In this document: positions 16,794-23,892 of the stretch, piece by piece
Layout: each line of letters starts with the position of its first letter
Position numbering within the stretch: position 1 is the stretch's first letter
Assembly (NCBI GenBank): GCA_023426275.1
Contig: JAFABC010000223.1
Coordinates: 1 to 23,892 of the forward strand
DNA: 23,892 nucleotides
From: Pseudomonadota bacterium
GTDB taxonomy: Bacteria; Desulfobacterota; Desulfovibrionia; Desulfovibrionales; Desulfovibrionaceae
Direction of reading: 5' to 3'
The notes under the pieces: generated by a model
What the model was told of the DNA's origin: nothing
Seen by the model: only the letters and a program-made list of their open reading frames with translations
The model's database searches: none
Program-made: the position numbers and the translations under genes

Positions 16794-16833
16794 CGTAATG
16801 CCGTACGATGCGGCAATACGCCCATTTTGTCAA
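16794..16833 (-). promoter_or_regulatory. ABC operon promoter with overlapping operator-like inverted repeat
   Basis: On the minus strand a perfect TTGACA (16833 to 16828) is followed after 17 bases by CATCGT (16810 to 16805), a weak -10. Centred on that -10 is a 27-base inverted repeat: CGTAATGCCG (16794-16803), 7 bases, CGGCAATACG (16811-16820), 9 of 10 pairs matching. The position fits a repressor site. The divergent phosphatase gene is 79 bases to the other side, and a small GCCGGCG-TTG-CGCCGGC hairpin (16846-16862) lies between. Confidence 0.5.
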
Positions 16834-16898
16834 ATCCGGGGGCCGGCCGGCGTTGCGCCGGCAGGCCGCCTCCCGTACAGTCGTGATCGGAGGAGTAC

Positions 16899-19052
16899 AT
16901 GCGGCTGCGTTGGAAGTTTTTCCTGGTGCTTCTGGCCTTCAGTCTCGTGCCCCTGGTTGCGCTGACCCTGTTTACCCGCAACCACGTGGTGCGCCTGGGC
17001 CGGACCATTGCCGACGAGGCCCGGACGTACATGGCCGGGGTGGTCAAAAACGAGTTGCGCCAGACGGCCGAGGATTACGCGCTGGTGTTGCGGCGTTCCA
17101 AGAGCGCCATGGATTTCAGCCTCACGGTGCTGGCCTCCCAGGCCGAGCGCGCCATCGCCCGTCCGCGCACGCCCGGCAAGGCCAGGGCCCGGGTCTACCG
17201 GGCGGCCGAAGTGGCCGGCAATGGGGAAACGCCCCCGGATATGGGCGCGGACGAGGCCTACACCAAGCGGTTGTCCAACGGCGGCGAGGCGCCGCTGCCG
17301 ATCAGCCGGGACAGCCCGGTGCTCTACCGGCCGCCCGGCGCCAGGGGCACCCGCTACGAGGATGCCCGGCTGGCCTCCCTGGGCCCCACCTTTTCCCTGC
17401 TGCGGGCCGAACTCGGCGACCTGCTCCTTTTCGCCTCGGTCACCCTGGACGACGGCAGCCACATTTCCTTTCCCGGCCATGCCGGCTACCCGGCCGACTA
17501 CGACCCCCGCCAGCGCCCCTGGTATCAGGCGGCCAAGGCGGCCTTCGATCCCGCCGCCCCGACAGGCGGCTCGGTCATCTGGAACGCCCCGGCCGTGGAC
17601 GCGGCCACCAACCAGGCCACCCTCACCCTGTCCAAGGCCCTGGCCGGGCCGCGCGGGCGGTTCGCCGGCGTGGCCAGCCTGGACATTCCCCTGACCAAGG
17701 TGCTCCAGGAGCAGGAAATCGCCTCCCAGTGGTCCGACGCCATGCGCACCTTCGTGGTCTCGCCCCTGCGCGATCCGGGCACGGGCCGCACGACGCTGAG
17801 CGTGTGGGCGCAGCGGTCCTATGAGGATAAGGCCCGGGACTGGAAGAGCACCATCGACTTCGAGCAGCTCACCTCGTCGGACAAGACCGGATTCCAGGCC
17901 CTGCTCGCCGCCATGGAGCGGGGCGGTTCGGGCGCGGTGGAGCTGCCCTACAAGGACGGGGACGCCTTCTGGGCCTACTCGCGCTTTTTCGACGACGCGC
18001 TCTTTCTCATCATCGTGCCCAAATCCATGCTCCAGCCCCTGACCAACCAGGCCGGCCGGGAGATCGTCGGGGCCATGACCAATCTGGCCCGGCTGTCCGG
18101 GGGGGCCATGGTGATCATGCTCATCGCCGCCACCGGGGCGGCGCTGTGGATCACCAAGGCCTTCGTGCGGCCCATGGTCATTATGATCGATGCCTGGAAA
18201 CGGCTGGGAAGCGGCGATTTCACCGTACGCCTGCCCATGCGGGTCAAGGACGAGCGGCAGGCGCTCATCGACGCCTTCAACGAGACAGTGCCCGTGCTGG
18301 CCGACCACGTGCGCCTGCAGCGCTCCCTGGAGCTGGCCCAGGAGGTGCAGCAAAACCTGCTGCCCATCGCGCCGCCGCTGGTGCCCGGTCTCGACATCGC
18401 CGGGGCGGGCCTTTCCTGCGACGAGACCGGGGGCGATTATTTCGACTATCGGGCCGTGCGGCGGGGCGGGGAAATCTGCCTGGATACGGCCGTCGGCGAC
18501 GTCACCGGCCATGGCGTGCCCTCGGCGTTGCTCATGGCCACGGCCCGGGCGCTGCTGCTGGCCACCGAGGACAGCGAGACCCCGGGCCAGCGCGTGACCC
18601 GGGCCAACCGCCTGCTGTGCCGGGATGTCGGGGATTCGGGCCGCTTCATGACGCTGATGGCCATGGAGATCCGCCCCGAGGCCGGGGTGGCCCGCTACGT
18701 GCGCGCCGGCCATGATCCGGCCCTGCTCTACGATCCGGCCGTGGACGCCTTCGAGCAGTGGCTCGGACGCGGGCTGCCGCTCGGCATCATGCCCGATCTG
18801 GCCTACGAGGAAACGCTGATGCCCTTTGACCGGCCCGGACTGGTGCTCGTCATCGGCACGGACGGCATCTGGGAGTCGCGGGACGCCGCCGGGGCGATGT
18901 ATGGCAAGGAGCGGCTGAAGGACGTGGTCCGTCGTACGGCCGGGGAGCCGGCCTCGGCCATTGTTGCCGCGATTCTCGATGATCTGGCCGCGTATCGTGG
19001 CGCGGCCCGCCAGGAAGACGATGTGACGCTGGTGGTCGTCAAAAAGACCTGA
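16899..19052 (+). CDS. Cache-HAMP-SpoIIE (PP2C) serine/threonine phosphatase
   Basis: Encodes 717 residues; GGAGGAG lies just before the ATG. TM1 is ~7-25; the periplasmic region to ~390 has a double-Cache hallmark (YDPRQRPWYQAA). TM2 is ~396-420, HAMP ~420-475, then a linker (LELAQEVQQNLLP) typical of RsbU-type phosphatases. The SpoIIE/PP2C domain has its metal-binding acids: CDETGGDYFDY (Asp513), VGDVTGHGVPSA (Asp534), GTDGIWE (Asp655) and EDDVTLVV (Asp707/708). Such proteins dephosphorylate an anti-sigma-factor antagonist in partner switching; no antagonist or anti-sigma gene is adjacent. It shares a divergent promoter region with the amino-acid ABC operon, so an amino-acid or related signal is plausible. 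Confidence 0.92.
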   Translation: MRLRWKFFLVLLAFSLVPLVALTLFTRNHVVRLGRTIADEARTYMAGVVKNELRQTAEDYALVLRRSKSAMDFSLTVLASQAERAIARPRTPGKARARVYRAAEVAGNGETPPDMGADEAYTKRLSNGGEAPLPISRDSPVLYRPPGARGTRYEDARLASLGPTFSLLRAELGDLLLFASVTLDDGSHISFPGHAGYPADYDPRQRPWYQAAKAAFDPAAPTGGSVIWNAPAVDAATNQATLTLSKALAGPRGRFAGVASLDIPLTKVLQEQEIASQWSDAMRTFVVSPLRDPGTGRTTLSVWAQRSYEDKARDWKSTIDFEQLTSSDKTGFQALLAAMERGGSGAVELPYKDGDAFWAYSRFFDDALFLIIVPKSMLQPLTNQAGREIVGAMTNLARLSGGAMVIMLIAATGAALWITKAFVRPMVIMIDAWKRLGSGDFTVRLPMRVKDERQALIDAFNETVPVLADHVRLQRSLELAQEVQQNLLPIAPPLVPGLDIAGAGLSCDETGGDYFDYRAVRRGGEICLDTAVGDVTGHGVPSALLMATARALLLATEDSETPGQRVTRANRLLCRDVGDSGRFMTLMAMEIRPEAGVARYVRAGHDPALLYDPAVDAFEQWLGRGLPLGIMPDLAYEETLMPFDRPGLVLVIGTDGIWESRDAAGAMYGKERLKDVVRRTAGEPASAIVAAILDDLAAYRGAARQEDDVTLVVVKKT

Positions 19053-19107
19053 AGCGGCGTCCCGTAACTGGTGGATGCCGTGCAGGGCCGGCGGGCCGCC
19101 AGGGAAA

Positions 19108-19533
19108 TCAGCTCTCGGAATCCGCGACGGGTTCGAGCAGCGTGACCTCGATGTTCTTCATTTTTCCGATTTTGCGAGCGGCGGCCCGGTTGGGCACGGC
19201 CACGTCGATGGTGCGCCGGAAGCGCTGGTGCATGGTATCTTCTATAATGAAGACGCCGAGGCCCTTGATGCGGACCTTGTCGCCGAAATCCCAGCCCGAG
19301 CGGAGCAGGTCGCGGGAGACGGCCACGATGCCCGGCCGGATGGGCGTGCCGATGGCGGTGCCGGATTTGGTGCCTGCGCCGCCGTTTTCCCGGGGATCGG
19401 GGGTATAGGCCGTGATGGTGGCGGCGATGCGTTTGCTCGGGGAGAGCTTTTGCGTGGAAGTGCTTTTGGGTTGTGACGCTTCAACAGTAACGGAGATGGC
19501 CAGTATTGTAAGAAGCAAAGTAAAGACTCTCAT
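19108..19533 (-). CDS. Secreted 3D-domain protein
   Basis: Encodes 141 residues from the ATG at 19533; GGAGG lies ten bases upstream (a TTG at 19542 would sit too close to it). Residues 1-~21 are a signal peptide. The rest fits the 3D domain (PF06725, related to the MltA/RlpA double-psi barrel): ATITAYTPDPRENGGAGT, GIVAVSRDLL, GDKVRIKGLGVFIIEDTM, RTIDVAVPNRAAARKIG and a final VTLLEP. The three name-giving aspartates can be placed at Asp75, Asp99 and Asp110. The fold suggests binding to or cleavage of peptidoglycan in the periplasm, but with no partner domain its activity is uncertain. It converges with the phosphatase gene, 55 bases apart with no clear terminator. Confidence 0.85.
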   Translation of the reverse strand: MRVFTLLLTILAISVTVEASQPKSTSTQKLSPSKRIAATITAYTPDPRENGGAGTKSGTAIGTPIRPGIVAVSRDLLRSGWDFGDKVRIKGLGVFIIEDTMHQRFRRTIDVAVPNRAAARKIGKMKNIEVTLLEPVADSES

Positions 19534-20015
19534 GCTGCACAAACCTCCATGCAGTGCCGCGAAGATGACGAATGAGACATGATCACGATGTCGTCGACGC
19601 GGTAAGGGTGACCCTGGCTGCGGCGGCTTTGGGTCGGTGATGATCGGGTGGTGCGAAGAATACTCTCGGGGGAAGAAGCGAGCCGCGAGGAGATACGGAG
19701 TGATTCTCGGTCCGTTTTGAAGCGTCGCTACCTAGTGGAGAGAGAGAGCCTTGTCAAGCCGCGAGGGGCTGCTGGGCCCGATATTTTTTTGTTAGAAAAT
19801 CTTTTTATTTCAGTAAAGAAGAAATTTGACTTGAAAAAAAATCCGCCATGACAGGACGGGCGCTTCCTGTCAGGATGCCGCTGAAAAACTTCGTTTTTTT
19901 GGGAAACTCGTGACACCATGGCTCGCGCTTGCGCCGCACGCGACGCCCGGATACCATGCGCGCCGTATCAGGGCGGCCTGTGCCGCCGGAAACCGCTAAC
20001 TTCGGAGCCCAAGGC
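19534..20015. other. 482-base gene-free region, AT-rich centre
   Basis: This lies between the divergent 3D gene and hemL. The central part (about 19780-19905) is far richer in A and T than the rest of the window, with runs such as ATATTTTTTTG, GAAAAAAAAT and CGTTTTTTT. A minus-strand TTGACA (19757 to 19752) with TAGGTA 17 bases on could start the 3D transcript. A plus-strand TTGACT (19826-19831) could serve hemL but lacks a good -10. Short open frames here (plus 19648-19851, minus 19728-19919) show no coding character. A promoter region or a small RNA are both possible. Confidence 0.5.
19849..19872. repeat. Perfect inverted repeat upstream of hemL
   Basis: TGACAGGA (19849-19856) and TCCTGTCA (19865-19872) are separated by 8 bases. 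About 20 bases on is AAAAAC-TTC-GTTTTTTT. Together they could be a regulator site, or a hairpin plus T-run ending a small transcript on the plus strand. Confidence 0.45.
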
Positions 20016-21281
20016 ATGACCGATTCCGCATCGCTTTTCAAAAAGGCCCAGCAACTCATTCCCGGCGGCGTCAACAGCCCGGTGCGGGCCTGCCGCAGCG
20101 TCGGCTGCGATCCGCTTTTCATCGCATCGGCGGCCGGGTCCAGGATGACCACCGTCGAGGGCCGGGAGATGCTCGACTACGTCATGTCCTGGGGGCCCAT
20201 GCTCCTTGGCCACAACCATCCCGACGTGAATGCCGCCATCCACGCCGCCGCCGACAAGGGGGCCAGCTTCGGCGCGCCCTGCCCGGACGAGGTGGCCCTG
20301 GCCGCCGCCGTGGTCGAGGCCGTGCCCGGCATCGACATGGTGCGCATGGTCAATTCCGGCACCGAGGCCACCATGAGCGCCCTGCGTCTGGCCCGCGGCT
20401 ATACCGGCAAATCCATGGTGGTGAAGTTCATTGGCGGCTACCACGGCCATGCCGATCCCTTCCTGGCCGCCGCCGGCTCGGGCGTGGCCACCTGCGCCAT
20501 TCCCGGCACCCCGGGCGTGCCCGCCGACACCGTGCGGCACACCCTGCTCGCCCCCTACAACGATCTGGAGGCGGTCAGGGCGCTGCTTGCGTCGCGTCCG
20601 GACATCGCCTGCGTCATTGTCGAGCCCGTGGCCGGCAACATGGGCCTGGTGCCGCCCGCGCCCGGCTTCCTGGAGGGACTGCGGGAGCTGACCCGCCAGC
20701 ACGAGGCCCTGCTGATCTTCGACGAGGTCATTTCCGGTTTCCGCGCCGCCTACGGCGGCGCCCAGTCCGTGCTTGGCATCGACCCGGACCTGACCTGCCT
20801 GGGCAAGATCATCGGCGGCGGCCTGCCTGTGGGGGCCTATGGCGGCAAACGCCATATCATGGAGCGCATCGCGCCCTGCGGCGACGTCTATCAGGCCGGC
20901 ACCCTGTCCGGGAATCCGCTGGCCATGGCCGCCGGTCTGGCCACCCTCAAGGCGCTCAAAACGGCCGACTACGCCGGTCTGGCCGCCCGCACCAAGGCCT
21001 TTGCCGAGGAACTGGCCGCCATTTTGCGCGAAAAGGGCGCGCCGGTGTGCCTCAACCAGACGGCCTCGCTGTTCACCCTGTTTTTCTGCCAGGGGCCGGT
21101 CACGGATTTCGAAACGGCCAAGGCGGGCGACGCGGCCCTGTACGCCGCCTACCACAACGGCATGCGCGAGGCCGGCGTCATCGTCGCGCCCTCACCCTTT
21201 GAATGCGCCTTTACGTCGTTCGCCCACACCGACGACGATTTTGCCCGCACCCTCGACGCGGCGCGTGGCCTCAAACTGTAA
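20016..21281 (+). CDS. hemL: Glutamate-1-semialdehyde 2,1-aminomutase
   Basis: Encodes 421 residues, close to the usual ~427. It converts glutamate 1-semialdehyde to 5-aminolevulinate with PLP/PMP, the second step of the C5 route to haem, sirohaem and B12, all needed by sulfate reducers. Marks are the N-terminal SLFKKAQQLIPGGVNSPVRA, MVNSGTEATMSALRLAR (PLP phosphate), GGYHGHADPFL, IFDEVISGFR and the PLP lysine Lys264 in CLGKIIGGGLPVGAYGG. The ATG at 20016 matches the usual family N-terminus and has GGAG upstream; the frame runs 29 codons further up without support. Copy F of the repeat follows its stop. Confidence 0.96.
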   Translation: MTDSASLFKKAQQLIPGGVNSPVRACRSVGCDPLFIASAAGSRMTTVEGREMLDYVMSWGPMLLGHNHPDVNAAIHAAADKGASFGAPCPDEVALAAAVVEAVPGIDMVRMVNSGTEATMSALRLARGYTGKSMVVKFIGGYHGHADPFLAAAGSGVATCAIPGTPGVPADTVRHTLLAPYNDLEAVRALLASRPDIACVIVEPVAGNMGLVPPAPGFLEGLRELTRQHEALLIFDEVISGFRAAYGGAQSVLGIDPDLTCLGKIIGGGLPVGAYGGKRHIMERIAPCGDVYQAGTLSGNPLAMAAGLATLKALKTADYAGLAARTKAFAEELAAILREKGAPVCLNQTASLFTLFFCQGPVTDFETAKAGDAALYAAYHNGMREAGVIVAPSPFECAFTSFAHTDDDFARTLDAARGLKL

Positions 21282-21289
21282 GCCGGAAG

Positions 21290-21332
21290 AGCGCCGGCGG
21301 CCGGGAGGACAGGGCAGCCCCCTCCCGGCCCG
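21290..21332 (+). repeat. Structured intergenic repeat, diverged copy F (after hemL)
   Basis: GGAAGAGCGCCGGCGGCC is followed by CCGGGAGG ... CCTCCCGG around a longer loop. It starts about ten bases after the hemL stop. The head has lost the TGCCTC part, and the GAAA-capped second stem is absent, so this is a decayed member of the family. Confidence 0.55.
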
Positions 21333-21416
21333 TTGCACCGCCGGCCTCTGGCCCGGGCCGCCGCGCCAGGGCGGGGCGGGCATGAACCGGTTGGTTCGGG
21401 AGCGGAAAAGGACGTG

Positions 21417-22796
21417 GTGAAAGCCCCGTGGAAACGCGCGCGCCGCCCGTCGCCCCCCGTGCCGTCCCGGCGGGAGGCCGCGCCGCCGGCCGCCCGATTC
21501 GCCGCCTTCCAGCCCCCGGCTCTGGAAATCCTCAGCACGCCCACCCCGGTCCGCTACCGCCTGACGCTCTATCTGCTGCTGGCCTTTGTGCTGTGCGCCG
21601 CGGGCTTTGCCTGTCTGGCCAAAATCGACCGCATCGTGGCCGCTCCGGGCAAGGTCGTTTCGGCCAGCCGCAACGTGGCCGTCGCGCCCCTGGAAGGCGG
21701 CATCATCCGGAAAATCTTCGTTTCCGCCGGCCAATCCGTGGCCAGGGGCGACCTGCTCGCCACCCTGGACCCCACCCTGGCCGAGGCCGGGCTGGCCGAA
21801 CAGGAGACGAAGCGGCGCGGTCTGGCCGCCAGGGTCTGGCGATTGCGCTGCGAGACCACGGGCCAATGCGCTCCGCCGCCGGATCTCTCGCCCGAAGACC
21901 TGCGCCTGGAACGCGACCTGCTCGCCGCCCGCCGCCAGGAGCACGCCGCCAAGCTCGAGGCCCTGGGCCGCCACGTCGGCGAGCTCATGGCCCGGCTGGC
22001 CACCAATGCCGCCGAAACGGCCAAGAATAGGAAGCAGATCGCCCTGGCCCGTGACCTGGAACGCATGTACGCCGACATCTACAAGCAGGGGGCCAGCTCC
22101 AAGGTCGAATACATGAAGGCCAAGAGCCAGCGTATCGAGGCCGAGGGGCAATTGACGAAGCGCGACAACGAGGCCGCCGAGTTGCGCCAGTCCCTGGCCC
22201 GGGCCGAGGCCGAGAAACGCGATTACCAGGGCAAATGGACCGCCGAGGCCGCCCGCGATCTGGCCGAGGCCAGCCGGGAGCTGGCCGCCACCGAGGAGGA
22301 GCGGCGCAAGGCCGCCCATCTGCGCGATCAGGTGGCCCTGCGCGCGCCCGAGGCCGGCACGGTCCTCGACGTGGCCGCCAAGGCCGTCGGGGCCGTGGCC
22401 GCCGCCGGGGAAACCCTGCTGACCATCGTGCCGCGCGGCGAAGCGCTTGTCGTGGCCGCCGAGGTTGCCGCCCAGGATATCGGGCTCGTGCGCGTGGGCG
22501 ATCCCGTGCGCATCAAGTTCGAGGCCTTTCCGTTCCAGCGCCACGGCGCGGCCACGGGCCGGGTGGCCACCATCAGTCCCGATGCCCTGGAAAAGGACAC
22601 GCCCGGCGGCCAGCGCCTCTTCTACCGGGTGCGCGTCGCCATCACCGACGTGGGCCTGACCAATGTTCCCCCGGATTTTCATCTGTTCCCGGGGCTTTCC
22701 GCCACGGCTGAAATCAAGGTTGGCCGACGGCGTGTAATCACCTACCTTCTCTACCCGCTCATTCGGGCCTTTGACGAAGGCCTGCGTGAACCCTAA
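21417..22796 (+). CDS. HlyD-family type I secretion membrane-fusion protein
   Basis: Encodes 459 residues from the GTG at 21417; AAGGA lies just upstream (an adjacent GTG at 21414 is closer to it, and no ATG fits). The order is a short Pro/Arg-rich cytoplasmic tail, one membrane helix (~48-68), the lipoyl/barrel part (APGKVVSASRNVAVAPLEGGIIRKIFVSAGQSVARGD), a long Ala/Glu/Arg-rich coiled coil (~125-325), and the return half (RAPEAGTVLDVAA ... GETLLTIVP) with the C-terminal beta domain. It would link an inner-membrane ABC exporter to a TolC-type pore. Neither partner is in the window, so they must lie elsewhere or beyond its end. The following small gene starts 21 bases on. Confidence 0.88.
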   Translation: MKAPWKRARRPSPPVPSRREAAPPAARFAAFQPPALEILSTPTPVRYRLTLYLLLAFVLCAAGFACLAKIDRIVAAPGKVVSASRNVAVAPLEGGIIRKIFVSAGQSVARGDLLATLDPTLAEAGLAEQETKRRGLAARVWRLRCETTGQCAPPPDLSPEDLRLERDLLAARRQEHAAKLEALGRHVGELMARLATNAAETAKNRKQIALARDLERMYADIYKQGASSKVEYMKAKSQRIEAEGQLTKRDNEAAELRQSLARAEAEKRDYQGKWTAEAARDLAEASRELAATEEERRKAAHLRDQVALRAPEAGTVLDVAAKAVGAVAAAGETLLTIVPRGEALVVAAEVAAQDIGLVRVGDPVRIKFEAFPFQRHGAATGRVATISPDALEKDTPGGQRLFYRVRVAITDVGLTNVPPDFHLFPGLSATAEIKVGRRRVITYLLYPLIRAFDEGLREP

Positions 22797-22817
22797 CCCC
22801 AACCCAAAGGAGCACTC

Positions 22818-23084
22818 ATGAGCGACGAACTGTTTGCTGACGGCGTCCTTTCCGTCGGCTTCGGCAAGGGCGCCGTGCGCATCGACTACTTTGCCCTCGG
22901 CGAAACCCTCGACGAGCAAGGCCAGCCCCTCAAGGAGCACCGGCAGCGCATCGTCATGACCACCGAGGGATTCGTGGAATCCTTCGCCCTGATGGCCGGC
23001 GTCATAGAGAAACTCAAGGCCGCCGGTGTCATCGCCGCCCGGCCGGCTGCGGCTCAGGGCGAGAACCAGGGCCCGAACTTCTAA
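22818..23084 (+). CDS. Small protein of unknown function, probably linked to the secretion adaptor
   Basis: Encodes 88 residues with a clear AAAGGAG before the ATG. It has no signal peptide or membrane segment. The N-terminal half looks like paired strands (ELFADGVLSVGFGKGAVRIDYFAL), followed by QRIVMTTEGFVESFALMAGVIEKLKAAGVI, a strand-helix pattern, and a short disordered tail. I have an impression that similar short proteins sit beside type I secretion genes in other proteobacteria, but cannot name the family. Close spacing to the HlyD gene (21 bases) suggests one operon. Confidence 0.72.
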   Translation: MSDELFADGVLSVGFGKGAVRIDYFALGETLDEQGQPLKEHRQRIVMTTEGFVESFALMAGVIEKLKAAGVIAARPAAAQGENQGPNF

Positions 23085-23091
23085 AGCCGAG

Positions 23092-23148
23092 GGAAATGCC
23101 TCCGGCGGCCGGGGGGCATCCTGCCCCCCGGTCCCCCCTCGAAAGGGA
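23092..23148 (+). repeat. Structured intergenic repeat, copy D (after the small protein)
   Basis: GGAAATGCCTCCGGCGGCC, then a perfect CCGGGGGGCA-TCC-TGCCCCCCGG hairpin, then CCCCCCTCGAAAGGGAG. It starts about seven bases after the stop. Its last bases, AAAGGGAG, lie about nine bases before the next ATG and are the only ribosome-site candidate for that gene. Confidence 0.8.
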
Positions 23149-23157
23149 GCCGCGACG

Positions 23158-23736
23158 ATGGATGTGGTGGAACGCAGCCGGCGCAGCCACGAGCGGGCCT
23201 TGGAGATCCTGGACGCCCTGGGCCTCATGCGGGAGTGGGGCCGCTTCGGCCGGCCGGTGCTGGTCGGGGCCGTGGCCCACGGACTCGCCCTGGACCCCGA
23301 CATCGATATGGAAATTTATTGCCCCGAGCTGCGCCCCGAGGACGGATTCGCCGTGCTCGCCGCCGCCGCCCGTCATCCCGGCGTGCGCGAAACCCTGTTT
23401 CAAAACCACATGCACGGCCCGGATCAGGCGCTGTACTGGCAGATCCGCTTTCAGGACGCCGACGCCCTCTGGAAGATCGACATGTGGAGCGCCGCCGACG
23501 ACTACGCCCTGCCGCGCGGGGAAGACCTTGTCGCGCCCCTGGCCCGGGCCCTGACGCCGCAATTGCGCCGGGTCATTCTGGAACTCAAGGACTGGCGGGC
23601 CGCAACCCCGGATATCGACTGCCTGTCGGTGGACCTCTACCGGGCCGTCATCGAAGGCGGCGTGCGCGATCCGGCCGGGCTGCGCGCCTGGATGCAGGCG
23701 CACGAAACCGGCGTGTTGACCGCCTGGAAGCCCTGA
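23158..23736 (+). CDS. Nucleotidyltransferase-fold protein of unknown role
   Basis: Encodes 192 residues from the ATG at 23158; the frame is open further up, but that part is repeat D and the previous gene. The N-terminal half has the pol-beta-type nucleotidyltransferase pattern: VGAVAHGLAL (36-45) in place of hGS-x-GL, then DPDIDMEI with Asp48/Asp50 as metal ligands, and a third acid in WKIDMW (Asp108). The usual Ser of the GS motif is replaced (Gly-Ala), so activity may be altered. The C-terminal half is helical (DLYRAVIEGGVRDPAGLRAWM). It may modify a small molecule or a protein; neither substrate nor partner can be read here. Confidence 0.7.
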   Translation: MDVVERSRRSHERALEILDALGLMREWGRFGRPVLVGAVAHGLALDPDIDMEIYCPELRPEDGFAVLAAAARHPGVRETLFQNHMHGPDQALYWQIRFQDADALWKIDMWSAADDYALPRGEDLVAPLARALTPQLRRVILELKDWRAATPDIDCLSVDLYRAVIEGGVRDPAGLRAWMQAHETGVLTAWKP

Positions 23737-23762
23737 GCAGGCAGGAAGGAAAGAAAAAGAAG

Positions 23763-23819
23763 AAGATGCCTCCGGCGGCCGGGAGGGGCACTGCCCCTCC
23801 CGGACCCTCCCGAAAGGGG
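23763..23819 (+). repeat. Structured intergenic repeat, copy E (after the nucleotidyltransferase gene)
   Basis: An A-rich lead (GGAAAGAAAAAGAAGAAG) is followed by ATGCCTCCGGCGGCC, a perfect CCGGGAGGGGC-ACT-GCCCCTCCCGG hairpin, and CCCTCCCGAAAGGGG with a GAAA-capped stem. It is the most complete copy and closest to copy A. The last ~70 bases of the window after it hold nothing I recognise. Confidence 0.82.
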
Positions 23820-23892
23820 TGGGCGGCCGGACGGTTGGTTGGTCGGGTGGGGCTTCGTACGTTTGTCGGCGCATTTTCCCCCTGGCAGAGCC

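Noticed and set aside
19648..19919. Two short frames (plus 67 aa, minus 63 aa) in the AT-rich gap
   Set aside because: No Shine-Dalgarno, no GC bias at third positions, and Lys/Phe runs come from A/T tracts.
21192..23303. A 703-codon minus frame opposite the HlyD gene
   Set aside because: It spans hemL, HlyD and a third gene in antisense, with Gly/Leu-rich low-complexity translation.

Overview
The window is a chromosomal segment of a high-GC Gram-negative bacterium. Its style fits the sulfate-reducing Desulfovibrionaceae (Desulfovibrio / Solidesulfovibrio-like). This is inferred from strongly GC-biased third codon positions, ALA- or GCC-rich signal peptides with outer-membrane-type partners, a C5-pathway hemL, an archaeal-type MoeA fused to a periplasmic-binding-like domain, and a probable selenoprotein. 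No rRNA, tRNA, CRISPR array, transposase or phage gene was seen. It reads as ordinary chromosome apart from one recoded gene and a family of structured intergenic repeats.

Layout. Positions 1-960 hold two minus-strand genes: a secreted protein cut by the window edge and a small helical protein. Positions 1126-4552 hold three plus-strand envelope genes: a membrane-anchored AMIN protein, an SGNH-hydrolase-like membrane protein, and a Pro-rich secreted DUF1134 protein whose start overlaps the SGNH stop. A palindromic terminator follows. Positions 4730-6962 (minus) carry glucokinase followed by moeA. Positions 7053-13374 (plus) carry a LysE-type exporter, an N-carbamoylputrescine amidase-like nitrilase, a MoeA-PBP fusion, a half-size Gdt1/UPF0016 transporter, an 80-residue protein read through an in-frame UGA, and a Cache-HAMP-PAS-HisKA_2 sensor kinase. 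Positions 13593-16717 (minus) form a complete polar amino-acid ABC uptake operon (ATPase, binding protein, two permeases). Divergent from it is a Cache-HAMP-SpoIIE phosphatase (16899-19052). Then come a 3D-domain secreted protein (minus), a 482-base gene-free AT-rich stretch, hemL, a type I secretion HlyD-family adaptor, a small conserved-looking protein and a nucleotidyltransferase-fold protein.

The most interesting item is at 10981-11223. A short reading frame with a strong Shine-Dalgarno sequence begins eight bases after the Gdt1 gene stop and meets TGA directly after a cysteine codon (Cys15 would be Sec). It then continues in frame for 65 more sense codons. Immediately after the TGA lies a two-tier hairpin whose apical loop begins AGGT, 17 nt after the TGA, the same register as the E. 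coli fdhF SECIS. The protein looks like a TusA-type fold with Cys-Sec where TusA has Cys-Pro. I read it as a selenoprotein that standard gene calling would miss.

The second theme is a set of six related stem-loop repeats (head GATGCCTCCGGCGGCC) placed just after stop codons at 4657-4715, 13378-13453, 13541-13588, 21290-21332, 23092-23148 and 23763-23819. All read in the same direction as the gene they follow. Their stems differ in sequence but stay paired, which points to a function in RNA or in transcript 3' ends. One copy also appears to supply the ribosome binding site of the next gene.
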